Origin: Holothuria scabra
Lineage: Eukaryota > Echinodermata > Holothuroidea > Aspidochirotida > Holothuriidae
Length of the DNA stretch: 64,000 nt
Direction of reading: 5' to 3'
NCBI GenBank assembly: GCA_037179385.1
Contig: CM074185.1
Coordinates: 12,470,866 to 12,534,865 of the forward strand
Shown here: positions 11,801-24,068 of the stretch, piece after piece
Layout: every line of letters begins with the position of its first letter
Numbering within the stretch: position 1 is the first letter of the stretch
Program-made: the position numbers and the translations under genes
The notes under the pieces: model-generated
What the model was told of the DNA's origin: nothing
The model's database searches: none
The model's input: the letters and a program-made list of their open reading frames with translations, nothing else

Positions 11801-14800
11801 AAATTACTACACTGTTTCCCACATACACTGTAAAATATTATGGCAGATTTACAGAACAACGAAATAAAGAGCTAAATAAGTATAACAGAAAAGTTCTGGA
11901 AACTGATTACCAGAACTTTATTGTAAGCTTTTTTTCTCTTTGCCTTTTTTTACAGTGTACCATCTGAGAACTGCCCCAAAGGCTTGTGGAAGGAGCTTAA
12001 CTCCCACCATATTTTTAGCCCTAGTGTAAACACTGATGGCTAGTTTGTTGTATCATACACATTCAAAAAATGGAGCCTGCTGTTATTGTGCTTGGTGCTC
12101 AGAATAAGCAATGCAGTAGGGAAAACAAGCCAGTGAGCCACAACAGGAAAAAAAAGGCTTAGGCAGGCTCGACATGAACCAACTGGTTGGAAACTGGGCT
12201 GTAAAACTCCACTTAACCTAACATCATTCAGACACAAAGCAAATGGGTAAAATTAGTAACTGATGCCAGAAACTAAAAAAAAAGAACTTACATCTGTACT
12301 GCTCATGAGAGCTCTCATTTGTCTGTTGATGTCCATAATTCTAGAAGTCCGATAAACCACTCTGTCCTGACGGTTGTTACTACCCATCTCCTATGTAAAA
12401 TGAAAAATTTACAATTTCGATAAAAGTGTAAATATTTTCAAACCTAGGAGTAATATTTACTATATAAAATTTACTGTCTGGGGATATTAGTCAGACATTT
12501 CATTTTGTTTATGTCTGAGAAAAGCCCAAGGTGCAACAGTATCTTGTTTGACACCACTTAAAACCAACAAAAGGTTTGCCAAATGGTAGTTGCTGCAAAA
12601 CATTGATGAAATATTCTTTTCCAAATATCAGTTAAAAGGGTTGTAGGACAGGGTTTTGGTATGTCAGTTTTCTAAATGTCACTTTACTGTAATGTATACC
12701 AACATTCTATCCCATAATCCTTTGCAATGGCTACATGGAAAAGGGTCTATACCTGACATGGATATTTTCACATTCGGTTCCTTACTTAGAGAGGTAAAAA
12801 TTATTCTGGTGAAGGAAGGTGAAGGAACTTGTCTGATTGGTTTATGTTCATGGATAATGGCAATTTTCTAAGGACACCATAGGTATCCAAAATAGCCAAA
12901 CTGAAGCTGCCTCAGCAAATATGTACAAGCAACTGTTATGCTTAAATTTGTGACTGTATGCAGCACAAAAACAGACCAATAAAATCCTAATATTGACATT
13001 TATATGTGTATCAAGAAAGGATGGTTGAGAAAACTGTAGCCAAATGAGGCAGCTGGGTGAGGTGTTGACATACGTAGTAACTAAAGGATAAGTTGTCCAG
13101 GGCATGTATTATCATCTGTTTGAGTGAACTGGACTTTGAGGGGGGAGGGGAGGGAGTATGGTCTGGATGGGAATTATCCAGGAACTGCAATCATATCTCA
13201 CAAAATCTGGTCTATCTAATACTGCACACAAATGCAATAAGTACAGCCAAAGGGTTATAGTAAAGAGATCTGTTATCTTTAAATGTAGGCACAACCTGAA
13301 CGACAGTTATTTCATGAGCATGGACTTTGGTATTTTTATTATGCAGCAGTATTTATGGTAGTAGACTTTGGTAAGTAAAGTGGATGTTTTTGTATAGAGA
13401 ACTGAGTCCATATCATTGAAGATTCAATAAAATCTGCAAAATTTTTATATTCCAGGTGCTTGCCCTGGTTGTCATCACTGACTGCATGGCTAAGTGGGTA
13501 GAGCATCTGGCCAGCAGCCAGAGCCAAGGAAGTCTGCTATGGCCTTACTGTACATACCATGTTGATTAAGAGGTCACTGGTTAGAGTTCCTTTTCAAGGT
13601 TGTAATGTAAGTCTGGTACTTATACTATAAGCATTTTTTTTGGTGGAATAAGACAATTAACTCTTATATGTAGTTCCTGAAAATGCACCACACAAGTTAT
13701 CACATTGTTACCCTCCTCCCACCACCACAAAAAAAAAAACATGAATCAATAATATTATGAAGAAATATTGTACACCTTACATTTTTTTATCAACAGTATT
13801 CCGAGATTTTTCTATTTTAATTTTCTTCTCCATAACTTTTGTGATATGAATGTACGAGGGATACAATAATTTTACAAACTTTGCACACCTATTGTAAAGT
13901 TATCCTTATCTTCTTTCATTAAAAAATTCATCAATAGATTGCAAAGAAATGAAAAAGAATGGCTCATAAAGGTGAGGACATGACATTAACCATCATCTTA
14001 TGTCTTCAAATACGGTTTACAATGTACTTAGTATCGGTGAAAAACAAATTAGCTTGATCCTTGGGGTCCACTTAAGGGCATTAAATTAACCTTTGACCGT
14101 GAATCCTGGGATTTAATTCTTTCTTTAATTCTTTCTTTAGTGACAAACAATTTGCTTAACTTTTGGTATAGATCAGAATTAGTTTGAAAGTTTGATGACG
14201 TTTTGCAGCTCAGTTTGTAACACCAGCTGAAGTACTTTTTTAAAATATTGATACTGAACTAATCCCTAAACCAGTCTTCTCCAAAATAACAACATCCTTT
14301 GCCATGGCTGTAATCATCCTCCTGTACAAATAACACTAAAACCCTTCGAAGAGAGAGAGACAGACATTTTACCCCACATTCAGTACCATATAAGCTCTAC
14401 ATGCACTTTGTGGGTTGAGCTAATAACATGGAAATTTCCTTGCATGGAAATAATGGTAGTTGGAGGGAAATTTGTAAAGAGGGAAATGTGAGTAAGTTTA
14501 TAATACAAAATGATATAAAAATTACAGGAAATTTGATTTGCTTGCTAGGAAATGAACATTTTTCCAGTCCAGGCCATCGAATAATTGCAACAATCAGAAG
14601 TATTCTAGCCTGCCCATTATAAATAATTAAATTTTAAACTATACCTTTCCACTGATGAGGTGATGTTGTTGTTCTTTTATCAAAAGAAGCTCGTCTTGAT
14701 ACCAGCTTTTACATTTCTCTAGGAGATCAAGGCCCTGAAGCAGTACATCTTTCTCTTGCTCCAAATCTTTCATTCTTTTCAACTTGGAAGGAAAAAAAAA

Positions 14801-17800
14801 ATTACCAAATAATAGGTGACAAAAATGTAACCAGTTTGTTAAAAAAGAGCAATTATTTATAACAACACTCCCTGCCTTTCCCAATACATCCTTGAGAAAA
14901 AAACAGGAAAACTTTTCATTTTGACAGTTTAAACAGTTATTTGGGCCAATCAAAGTTTCAGACATGACGATTTTCCCCAATGCTGTAAAAGAAAAAGAAG
15001 TCTATTAATTGGCTTTAATTGATGTAAGCCTTAATACTGGAATTATTGACCTTAAACAACCAGACTACCTTTATGCTGTGATTACTATCTTTTATCATGG
15101 CATTTTATGGGCCTTAAGTTGTCCTTTACCCTTTAATAATGTTAATGTCCTGTCAATTACTGCCAGCAGGTTAGCACTACACACTGAGTTTTACAAAGTT
15201 GTGGGAGGGGCTTGATGGATCTACATATGGTTAACAGATTTGAAATTGTCTAGAATGAGATGATTCGATCTTTAAAAATGCAGTGCAAATGCAACTGCTG
15301 TGAAATTTAAACATGAACGGAAACAAGGGGGAGGGAGTTAACACTCTGTGTCATGTACCATACCATTACATACACCACATAAAGTTCACATCATTAGTTC
15401 TCAGAAACCTCACATTGCAATATATAGTGTGACTGAAAGCTTAACACCTCTACTTATCTTCCTGTTTGAAAACAATGAAGGGTAGTAATTCATAAGGAGA
15501 TAAAGGATTTTCTTTGGAAAAATTTAAAACATAAATAAACTTGTGCAAAACTATTAAAATTGAATAGAACAGCACACCTCCCACACTCCTTACTTTCCTG
15601 AGGAGTGCAATTCAAAGCACACTTGGAAAATCTAACACTCAAGGCCTTAATATCGGAGTTTCTAATTTTTATCTAGGTGTGCAAATAATCACACTTCTCA
15701 CAGTGATTTGATTATTATTGAAGGCTTGTCCCTGTACAAACTTAAGCAAACATATGTGCACCCTTTCTGACCACTTCAATTGAATCCTTCAAATTATACC
15801 TAACATACCGGGGAGATGCTACAGACTACCTGGTCATACACAGCTGTCAGACAGGTACCAAAAAGTTACAACACAGGCAGCTACTTTTTACTTAAAGGTT
15901 GATGATCATTTTTTTCAAAATATTCATAATTTGAATCAAAAAGAAAATAAATTTATCCCTTATTTAAATCCTAATTTGTTTTTTTTTTTTCATTAAAATC
16001 ATAACTTTCATTGCTCTTTTAATTGGCTTACATTAAACCAAACACCAACTGCTCTTTTGCTATAAAGGGTCCTGTGGGCTATTCCAAAACAAATCAACAC
16101 ACGAAGCTATACTTCAAGAACTAGTTGAGCAACTGAGCAAGCAAAACTGCTCAGCCCAGTAGACTTATACAACGAGTTCTGTAATGCATGGCCGCATTTT
16201 AGACTGGATGAAAAGAACAGACGCCTACACCCTGCCATAAAAGACACTGTACATAATCTTAGCCAAAATGCAAAGAAAAGACATCAATAACAATATGAGG
16301 GCCATCTTTAACAGATTGGAAACAAGCAGATGCTGTGCTGTTCTACATTGAAGATAGGGGCTCAGTCACAGAGTATTTACTTAATTATTCCTATTGTGTA
16401 AGCACAATGAGATTCACTTGGTTCAGTTATTGATTGGTCAGTAAACTCTCCATTGTCTGTCCCTCACATGAGTGGAATGAGTTTTTCAAATGTTTGATGA
16501 GTTATTCAAATGGTTTCAAAAGAACTGTCTGTTGATCAGGTGAACAGCAGTTCTATTAAATGATTTAAACAGAACAGGTATTCACTACAACGAAAATGCA
16601 ATCAACACTTATTACACATGATGTCCAACAATATTAAATAGTCACAAAACCTCAGGTTTTATTATAAATCTACCATCTAAATTTTCTCCCAATCCACAGA
16701 AATTAACCCAAAAAAGTGGGATTCACAGTGTCTGGCCAGTGTAGTTGTTATTAAAGGACATCTGTTCAGTTCAATACCCTGAGCTGCCAAAAGAGGCTAA
16801 ATAATCCCCATCAAAAGTAAATAAAATGAAACCCGTTCACCGTTTCAACCCTTTCAATGTTGGTATATAAGGAATGGTCAGTTTTTCCCAACCAACATCG
16901 AGTGGGGGAAGGGGGAAAGTGGCTGGCATGTGAGATGGATAAAGGGCAATGTAACATCTGCCACGGAGGGATTTTGTTTCATTTCTTTTGGCTGTGATGG
17001 CAGCTTGCAGCAAAAGTGAAATTTTGGGACCTAGTGGAAAGGCAGAGCCATTCAATGTAAATTTAGTATGTGCATGCTTTCTTTCAAATCCTTCCTACTA
17101 TCAAATAAAAACACTGCAGTATAGGCCTAAAGGACCTTAATATTTTCAATGCCATTATTGATATTCTTTTTTAATTTGTTGAGATCAACTGAGAAACCTA
17201 TAGCACGCATGTGTTCCTGCAATATGCAACAATCCCATCTTCTCACTTCTAAATGGTCGGACAAAACTCCAGTCAATACTCCATTATAAAGCATGCTGTT
17301 AACATAACATAACATAACATAACAGGTTAAAGGGCAAAGGAGGGCTGTAAAGGCCCCATAAGATGCCCTGTAGTCCAAAAACCCCCCAAAACAAAGCAAA
17401 CCACCAACACCTAAAGAGCCCAGAAAGATTAGATTCTACCACAGTCATGGAAAAACTTGTCAATATTAACCTTAAAACGGTGCACTGATGTGGAGTTAAC
17501 AACCCACTCAGGCAGGCTATTCCACTCACTAACAACTCTATGAGAGAAACTGAACTTCCTAATGTCAAGTCTAGCAAAAGACTTTTCAAGCTTTTTGCAA
17601 TGGCCTCTAACCCGAGGATTACTCTGGACCTTTAAATAACTGCAAGCTAACAAAGGATTCCCTTCAGATAGAAATTTGTATACCTGGAGCATGTCCCCCC
17701 TAATCCTTCTCAGCTCCAAAGTGGTAAGCCCAAGCAGCTTAAGCCTTTGGGAATAAGGTAGATTTTTAACCTCACTTGCTCTAAAAGCAATTTGTCCTTT

Positions 17801-20800
17801 TCAAAGAAGGGACTCCAGGCCTGTGCAGCATAGTCGAGATGGGGTCGAACCAGCTGCTTATACAAATTTAGCACAATTTCTTTACTAAAACTCTTAAAAT
17901 TCCTCCTGATCAACCCAAGCACCCTATTTGCCCTTGCAGCAGTAGCTGCACACTGCCTAGATGACTTTAAATCTCTTGTAATAACAACACCAAGGTCTTT
18001 CTCAGAAGTCACTTTGTTCAAATTAGTACCATTCATAGTATAATCATGGTGGGGATTCTTAGAACCAAAGTGGAGGACTTTGCACTTATCAGCATTAAAA
18101 GACATTTGCCAAGTCTGAGACCATGAAAATAACCTATCCAGATCTTTCTGAAGCAATAAAGAATCATCCTTTCCTCCAACCTTCCTATAGAGCTTTGTAT
18201 CATCAGCAAACTTACTTATACTGGAAGTGATAGAGCTATCAATATCATTTATGAAAATTAAGAAAAGAAGTGGGCCAAGAACAGAACCTTGTGGTACACC
18301 ACTTGAGGCTTCTTTCCAGGAAGAAAAATTTCCATTGACAACAACTCTCTGAGACCTACCATTGAGCCAGGAATTGATCCACTGAGCGCACTTGCCTATG
18401 ATGCCTAACCTATGCAATTTTACCATGAGTCTACCTAGAGGTACTTTGTCAAAAGCTTTTTGGAAGTCAAGGTAAATGACGTCCACACTGGAACCTGAAT
18501 CGAGAGACAAAGAAACATCCTCAAGAAAGCTTAGCAAATTTGTAACACAAGATCTACTGGGTAGGAAACCATGCTGAGTTAGCTTGAGTAACCCATTATC
18601 TAAGAGATGCTTTAGCAAACAGTCCTTGATTAAGGATTCCATAATTTTGCACACAACACTAGTTAAACTGACTGGCCTGTAATTACAAGGTGAACTCCGA
18701 TCCCCCTTTTTAAAAATTGGAGTGACATTAGCAACCCGCCAGTCAGTAGGAACAAAATTTGAGTCAAGACATTTCTGAAAAATAATTGATAGTGGAACTG
18801 ATAAAACCTCAGAGCATTCATGAAGGATGGCGGGATGGATCCCATCTGGCCCAGGAGCCTTACTTGTCTTCAAACTCTTTAATTTTTTCAGAACCAGCTC
18901 CTCAGAGAACACAATGTCACTCATTGAAGAAGGGATATCAGAACCCCTACAAATCCCCATGACAGATGACTCCTTGGTAAAAACAGATACAAAATAATCA
19001 TTTAACAAATTAGCAATATCCTGATGATCACTAACTAATGAACCATTCACATCATGAAGTGGCCCAACCCCCTCCTTAACATGCTGCTTAGACCTAACAT
19101 AGGCATGGAAAGATTTTGGGTTAATCTTAACCTCACTGGCCAACTTTTTTTCAAACCTAGCTTTAGTGTCCTTAACCAAATTTTTAACTAAGACCTCTTG
19201 ACTCTTGTAGGCACTTAAGTCATCAGAATCCTTGCTGGCCTTATAACGTCGCCAACACTTACGTTTCTTCCTAGTTGCCCTGAGTGCCTCCCTAGAAATC
19301 CAAATAGGCCTACTTTTCACCCGAGCCTTCTTGAGTGGTATACATAACTTTGTAATATCAGAAACAGTACTGCTGAAAAATTTCCAAGCTTCAGCAGGAC
19401 CTAAATGAGACAAATGTGTAACCCAATCTATGCTAAGCTCCTCTTTTGCATGACTAAAATTAGCTTTACTGAAGTCAAGAACAGTTTTGTCACTACTTGG
19501 AGGTTTACTGAAACAACAATTTGCTAACATTGATTATTTGGAAAATAGGAGCCCCCTTGGGGTGGCTTTATCCCCCTGTCCATAAAACTGTCTGGTCAAT
19601 AGTACTTTGCCCCTGGGGTACAGGACAAGGTGAGTAATGTTGTATACTCATGTATTGATTTGATGGTACAGAGACTACGCTAGATTGCTTCACTGTATAC
19701 AGATGTTTACACCACCGGAATTCAGGAACACTTTGCTGTTTGCATACAACGTACTGCCTGGGGAAATAATCCTAAAGACTAGGTGTACTCACTGTACTGT
19801 ACTGCATATTTCATGTTTGTGATATACAGTACCGTGTACAGTACATGTGCATTACTTTGCTGATCAATCAGATAAAAAAAAATTGAATGCAGTTATGACT
19901 CATAACAGAGGCAGCATCAAGGGGAAGGGGATGATTGCCCCCTATATTCGAAAGAAAATGTGAAAAGGGAAGTAAAGAGGAAAAGAAACACTTAACGCAT
20001 GCTTTGCCTCCATTTCAAAGTACCCTGGCACCATCCCTGCTCACAAAGATCCCAGTACAAATATATACTGTATGGACTGTACCAAGACTACTGCAACACC
20101 TGGTATTTGGTCAACTTATTGTTGCCTCTCTGTGTGTGAAGGTCTTTGAGTATGAGCAATTACTGTATGAGTACCCAGTTACAAAATTTCGCATATGAGC
20201 CATGCAGTTACGTTACAACTACCAAATTGTGTGCAAACGGACAAAGAAATTCAACCCCATCAAAATTAATGCTAACTTATACATGCAATTGTGCAAGACA
20301 TACATGAGCATGGTATATTAATTATTAATTCTGACTAATGCTATTTTCTGTTAATCTGTACTCAAAAGTAGGGGAAATGACCACCTTTTTCAAAAATATA
20401 TGGTGTAAAGGAAATGTACACTAAGCTGCCCCACCCCAAATTGATTTCCATGATTTTCTGTAATCACATGCATTCATCTGGCCAACTGGAACTTTAAGTA
20501 ACTTCAAGGAAATTCAGAGAATAAATGAAAAACCCTTACTGCATTGAAATCTGTTGGGATGCCATTTGAAAGAGTGTGTCTCCGAGGCTCCTCTTTTCTT
20601 CTGCGAGTGGTCCTCTTGGGATTACTGGTCTGGGATGCTGTGGGAGGAGGCGCAGAGGGTGATCGTTTCTGAGATGGATTCTCTTGAGGGTAAACCAGCT
20701 GCGCTTTAACAACTTTAAAAATTGACAAAATATCAGGAGAAGAAAAGAAGAGAAAGAAAAAAAAATCAATGCCATGTTTAAAAATATCTGTAGCACTAGT

Positions 20801-23031
20801 ACCCTCAGTATTTGTGATCAACAGTAATATGCAGTAAATAAAAATTATATGAATTGTAAATTACACCCCCAGACAAGTTTGGTCAGCATTCATTTAGAGC
20901 ATCACATTGTGCCTCCATGCACCCCTCCATCATGCAATTGAGTTGACGCAACATTTTATAGACTTTAACACGTTCCTTTTGGAATATGACTCACCTATGA
21001 CGCACAGGTCTGTAAGGTTGCTTTTTTTGCTTTGACAGAACATTTTGAGAACTTTGATCAATTTACAATGTACCCTAACGATGCATCATGACTTGGACAA
21101 ACCTGATGCACACTTGACTGTAGGTCTGAGGACAAATCTTGTACATTTTGACAAAATGCATTCGACTTTCTTCCAAATCAAAGACGATGAACAAAGGTTA
21201 CACAATATTTTATGCAGTTAAGAGAAATTGGGCAAAAATTCTTTTTCTTGTCTAAAGTCTAGATTGGTCATTTTAGGCCAAGATAAGAAAATAAGTGATT
21301 TTTCTTCCCACCTTCCTTAAAGGCCCAGTTTTATCATCCCAAACAGTACCAATTCTCCTAACATTCTTAATTAAGCCCCTCCCACAAATGTCTGAAATTC
21401 ACCCTCATCCAGACAAAATCTCAGTTTATTGCTTCAGGGTGAGTACAGAAAAGTTCAATGTGTCAAAACACTATCAAAACAGTTAATGCTGTGTAATATA
21501 AGCTTTGGTATTCTGCATTGTTTGAATTGGCAGTCAATCAAAAAGCTGAGCCAATTGAGAGTTTCTGTTACCCTATACTAGAAGTGTAGTTTGGGGTGAG
21601 AGGATTGGCCCTTTAATGTGTCTGCACACCTTTAACTCCTGCCCAATGGTTTCCTCTTCCTTTACTTTTTAATTTGAATATATTACCAAAATTATCTTTC
21701 CCAGACCACAAAAATTAGGTGTAAGTCTTGACTAAAAGGCATGATCCTCTAACCCCAAGCAGTCCCAGTTCTCCTACTTAACTTACTAACTTAAGTCCCT
21801 CCGGACTGCATATTGTTTGAAATTCCTCCTTCAAGTCACAACCTACTGCTTCAGGGTGAGTATAATAGACCCCAATGTATAATCAAACACTCTCAGTAAA
21901 ATAGGCTCTGTAATATGGGCTCTGGTAATTTGCATTGTTTGAACTAGCTGTCAATCAAAGACCTGAACCAACTGAGAATTTCTGTAGGCTACTACAAAAA
22001 TTGCAGTTTGGGGTAAGAGGAATTAGCCCTTTAAGCGATCACATTTATGCAACATACTGTAGAACCAAGCCTATCAACACTTCATACAACTTCAAAATGA
22101 AAATACAAGTATGCACACCTTTGTGACTCTGAGGTTTAACATGGGCCATATAAGGTGGAGGTGATTTTACTACTGAAGTTTTAAAATCATGTTGCTTATT
22201 TTCTGTTGGTGTGGCACTTGTACTGGTACTGGATGAGCTGGGCCTTGGTCTTGGACTCCTTGGTGATATATCCTTTTGCACCCCTTGCGGTTGAGGTGAT
22301 GTCACTGACAGCCTACCACTAACCGTTGCATAGTTTCTGTATCTCTCCTTATCCCCATCACTTCGAGCACCATTTTTCAGCCTCAAATTCCTGGGATCCT
22401 CCCGAACCCTGTCTGTTTGCAGTTTCATATACGATGAACTGTAAGTTGGTGGGTATGACCGTCTGGCATTAGGCCTAGCACTTGCTGGTTTTGGTGATGT
22501 CACTCGCTCTGCATGCTGGGTTGGGGTTTTTGTCCCAGATATGGTCATTTCCTCTCTTGAAACCGAAGTTGGTTTCAAGAGCGGAGGGGATGACACTCTA
22601 CGCTTGGATCTCTCATCTGCCGCTTGGATCTCACTGTAATTGGGATGGACCCGCAACTGTGGCACACTTTGATGGGATCGTATTGGATGAACATTGTTTG
22701 GTTTTACAGTAGCCTTGTTCGGTGTTTTGTGTTCTTTGCTCCTTGAACGTTCCTTGTTGGTCCTCAAAGTCAATTTTAATGCTGAACAGAATAGATCGAA
22801 ATCAAGGTAGCCATTTTCTGGAGCAACCTTTTTCAAACTTTGAAGGACACCATTCGGCAAACCACTTATTCCGTCCCCTTGCCAGCGCAACTCGATTTCG
22901 GATACTGGTACAAGTCCGTCCTTGTCCTCATCTAAAATGTCGAACAGTATCCTGAGTGAATTAACGAAAGTTTTGGGCAATTCGACATCTCCCGAAACCG
23001 TTGCAAACATTGGGGGCGAAGCAGCAGACAT
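8727..23031 (-). CDS. SAPCD2: SAPCD2-like protein (suppressor APC domain-containing protein 2), six coding exons, 521 aa
   Basis: Coding exons, in transcript order, are 23031-22119, 20712-20540, 14782-14645, 12390-12292, 11268-11155 and 8855-8727. They sum to 1566 nt with compatible phases and end at TGA. Residues about 17-90 form the suppressor APC domain (LFDILDEDKDG, IELRWQG, APENGYLDFD). Residues about 90-345 are a Ser/Pro/Arg-rich, probably disordered linker. Then come the family's RRHTLSNG motif, a coiled coil (MKDLEQEKDVLLQGL, SWYQDEL), and a C-terminal coiled coil (KLKDQNKKLTQ, EVSMKGSQIAALEKEKS, LIRQLF). The order matches vertebrate SAPCD2, a cortical polarity and spindle-orientation protein that interacts with LGN/GPSM2 and suppresses APC (family knowledge). 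The human protein is about 394 aa; the extra length here is in the linker. An in-frame TAG at 23104-23106 precedes the first ATG. No clear poly(A) signal was found downstream. Confidence 0.93.
9662..10069. mobile_element. hAT MITE in SAPCD2 intron 5, 408 bp
   Basis: Termini are TAGGGTTGGGCGGTAC and GTACCACCCAACCCTA (15 of 16 complementary). The 8-bp target duplication CTTCTTAC lies at 9654-9661 and 10070-10077. The interior repeats GGTACTTGA- and CCAGTACT-like palindromic motifs. It has no coding capacity. Confidence 0.9.
10869..11018. repeat. 40-bp minisatellite, about 3.5 copies, in SAPCD2 intron 5
   Basis: TTCCATGACTTTTCC recurs at 10871, 10911, 10951 and (as TTCCACGACTTTTCC) 10991, each followed by AGGAATTAAAAGCATCTTAT-type sequence. 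Confidence 0.9.
11155..11268 (-). CDS. SAPCD2: SAPCD2 coding exon 5 (residues 442-479)
   Basis: The exon is 114 nt with phase 0 at both ends; acceptor TTTTTCAG/GGA, donor ACTCAG/GTACTG. It ends in LVKKLKDQNKKLTQ, the counterpart of the human MLKEQNRLLTQ block at the start of the last coiled coil. Confidence 0.9.
12062..12230 (+). mobile_element. SINE fragment, same family, in SAPCD2 intron 4
   Basis: The body matches the minus strand of the 51.4-kb copy: CAAGCCAGTGAGCCACAACA, ATGAACCAACTGGTTGGAAA, CTGGGCTGTAAAACTCCA. It is 5'-truncated. Confidence 0.55.
12292..12390 (-). CDS. SAPCD2: SAPCD2 coding exon 4 (residues 409-441)
   Basis: The exon is 99 nt with phase 0 at both ends; acceptor TTTTACATAG/GAG, donor ACAGAT/GTAAGT (full consensus). 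It encodes EMGSNNRQDRVVYRT followed by SRIMDINRQMRALMSSTD. It is less conserved than its neighbours. It is supported mainly by the exact splice signals and frame continuity with exons 3 and 5. Confidence 0.85.
14645..14782 (-). CDS. SAPCD2: SAPCD2 coding exon 3 (residues 363-408), first coiled coil
   Basis: The exon is 138 nt with phase 0 at both ends; acceptor TTCCAAG/TTG, donor GGAAAG/GTATAG. It begins LKRMKDLEQEKDVLLQGL and includes CKSWYQDELLLIKEQQ. This matches the most conserved C-terminal block of the family (MKELEQEKEVLLQGL and WYQQQL in human). Confidence 0.92.
17301..17320 (-). repeat. 3' terminal (ATGTT)4 tail of the CR1 element
   Basis: Four perfect AACAT units on the plus strand sit directly at the 3' edge of the LINE. 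Such short repeats mark the priming end of CR1-group retrotransposons. Confidence 0.75.
17301..19545 (-). mobile_element. 5'-truncated CR1-superfamily non-LTR retrotransposon in SAPCD2 intron 2
   Basis: A minus-strand frame (19530-17710) encodes a reverse transcriptase of the CR1/L2 type. Motifs in order are KAPGPDGIHP, NYRPVSLTSVVCKIMES, VIYLDFQKAFDKVP, GVPQGSVLGPLLF and FADDTKLY (catalytic Asp pair), then the thumb and C-terminal domain. The endonuclease is missing: the copy begins in the linker between endonuclease and RT. The frame breaks near 17765 by a small deletion; the expected C-terminus (LELRRIRGDMLQVY to WNSLP) continues in another frame to about 17429. The 3' end carries a short (ATGTT)n tail, read as (AACAT)n at 17301-17320, typical of the 3' microsatellite ends of CR1-group elements. 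It is a dead copy in the same strand sense as the host gene. Confidence 0.9.
20540..20712 (-). CDS. SAPCD2: SAPCD2 coding exon 2 (residues 305-362)
   Basis: The acceptor TTAAAG/TT completes the split codon 305 as Val. The donor is GCA/GTAAGG, phase 0. The exon encodes a polybasic, Pro-rich segment and RRRKEEPRRHTLSNG, which matches the conserved ERRRHTIASG motif that precedes the first coiled coil in vertebrate SAPCD2. An upstream AG within a few bases is possible, but this choice keeps the frame exactly. Confidence 0.87.
21321..21612. mobile_element. TTAA-target MITE family, copy 1 (SAPCD2 intron 1)
   Basis: Flanked by TTAA at 21317-21320 and 21613-21616. It starts AGGCCCAGTTTTATCATCCC and ends GGGGTGAGAGGATTGGCCCT, imperfect inverted repeats of more than 20 bp. 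The body contains CACCCTCATCCAGACA, TTGCTTCAGGGTGAGTA and a TGTCAATCAAAAAGCTGAG-type block that recur in every copy. TTAA duplications fit piggyBac or Kolobok; the AGG termini favour Kolobok-like. Confidence 0.85.
21736..22030. mobile_element. TTAA-target MITE family, copy 2 (SAPCD2 intron 1)
   Basis: This is a second, more diverged copy about 120 bp from copy 1, in the same orientation. TTAA is intact on the right (22031-22034) and changed to CTAA on the left. It ends less than 100 bp from the exon 1 donor. Confidence 0.8.
22119..23031 (-). CDS. SAPCD2: SAPCD2 coding exon 1 (residues 1-304 plus first base of codon 305)
   Basis: This exon carries the suppressor APC domain and most of the disordered linker. 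The ATG at 23031 has A at -3 and is the first in-frame ATG after the TAG at 23104-23106. An EF-hand-type loop, D-E-D-K-D-G-L-V-P-V-S-E, lies at residues 34-45. The linker is basic and Ser/Pro-rich, with an SPRSPRPRPSSSS-like stretch. The donor is CAAAG/GTGTGC, leaving phase 1. The reading frame runs open past the donor to 22045, but that tail is intronic. Confidence 0.92.
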
Positions 23032-24068
23032 TGTAAGACAAATTATCGCAACTCGTCTGTTCTTTTCGTGGATGTTACTACCGGTGAAGTCACCGCCCAA
23101 TGCCTAATGAAGTTGACAAATACATTCGCCAATGTTCCAGCAGCATCGCGAAGCCATTCATCCTCAAACATAACACCGGCCGGTCCAGCGTAACCAATTA
23201 CCAGCTACCGTACTAACTACAACAACTCATGTCAACATACCAGTGAGTAGTGTGGATGACTCATAACCGTGACTATGCTACTACAGCTGTACAGCAGCAA
23301 TACAAACTCTCTGCACAGTACTATACATGTATCCGTACAATAGGCTACAGGTGTTTCGTTGCGTCTGTTGTTCCGAGGTCATTCACTCCAAGTCTGCGTA
23401 ACGGCAAACATCATGTGCTGATCAGGTAACAAGGTGCACACAATTTGAACATGCATTTAGAATTTGGAGGATTGAACGGCCAGCTGTACAGGCTGATATC
23501 TTATCTCTGTTGCGGCGGTGTGCTGCAAAACGCACGTAGGTTGCAACTGCTGTAAATGACAGAGCAGCCTTTGTGCAGCCCCATTAGGTTAAGGAGGGGC
23601 AGCGGAGGGGGAGGAGGCTGGGGAAGAATAGAGAACTGATCCGGGCTAAAAGCATGGTGTCTGCACCTCTCGTTAGAGAATCGATTGGGCTTTGGAATAA
23701 AGTACGACGCGGTGACAGGAGGGGAAGGGGGGGGGGCTATGCTCCAGACGTGCCCTCCTCCAAATTCCGCCATTTTAGGTCAGCTAGGAATAGGGTTGAT
23801 AAATAATGTACCTCCCCTCAGACTAAGCTTTTTCACCCAGAAATGGTCTAAAATAAGACTTCTTCTAAACCTCAGAGCTTGATCCAGGCCCCCCCCCCCC
23901 CCCGAGGTACACCCACAGGAGCCTTTTTGGCCCCAGCTTTGCTCTGCAACATTTCCCTTTGTCTCCCAATTTTTGACATTCTAGGGCCGTAACTAAGAAG
24001 GTGACCAGAAGTCTTCATTTTTGTCAGGGTTCCCCGATATCGGGCAGGGTTCTGTCCGACCCTGGTCA
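23032..24068. other. 5' flank of SAPCD2
   Basis: Contains the SAPCD2 5' UTR and probable promoter. No TATA box at a convincing position. 23500-24000 holds GGGGAGG-type runs and a poly(C) stretch. No other gene is seen. Confidence 0.4.

Noticed and set aside
13487..13591. tRNA-like A box (TGGCTAAGTGGGTAGAG) and B box (GGTTAGAGTTCC) on the plus strand
   Set aside because: The boxes are about 80 bp apart and the arms do not fold into a cloverleaf. It is at most an old SINE head with an insertion, not a tRNA gene.
22045..22118. Extension of SAPCD2 exon 1 beyond the donor to the next stop
   Set aside because: Reading through adds a hydrophobic, non-conserved tail. Splicing at 22119 joins in frame to the conserved RRHTLSNG exon.
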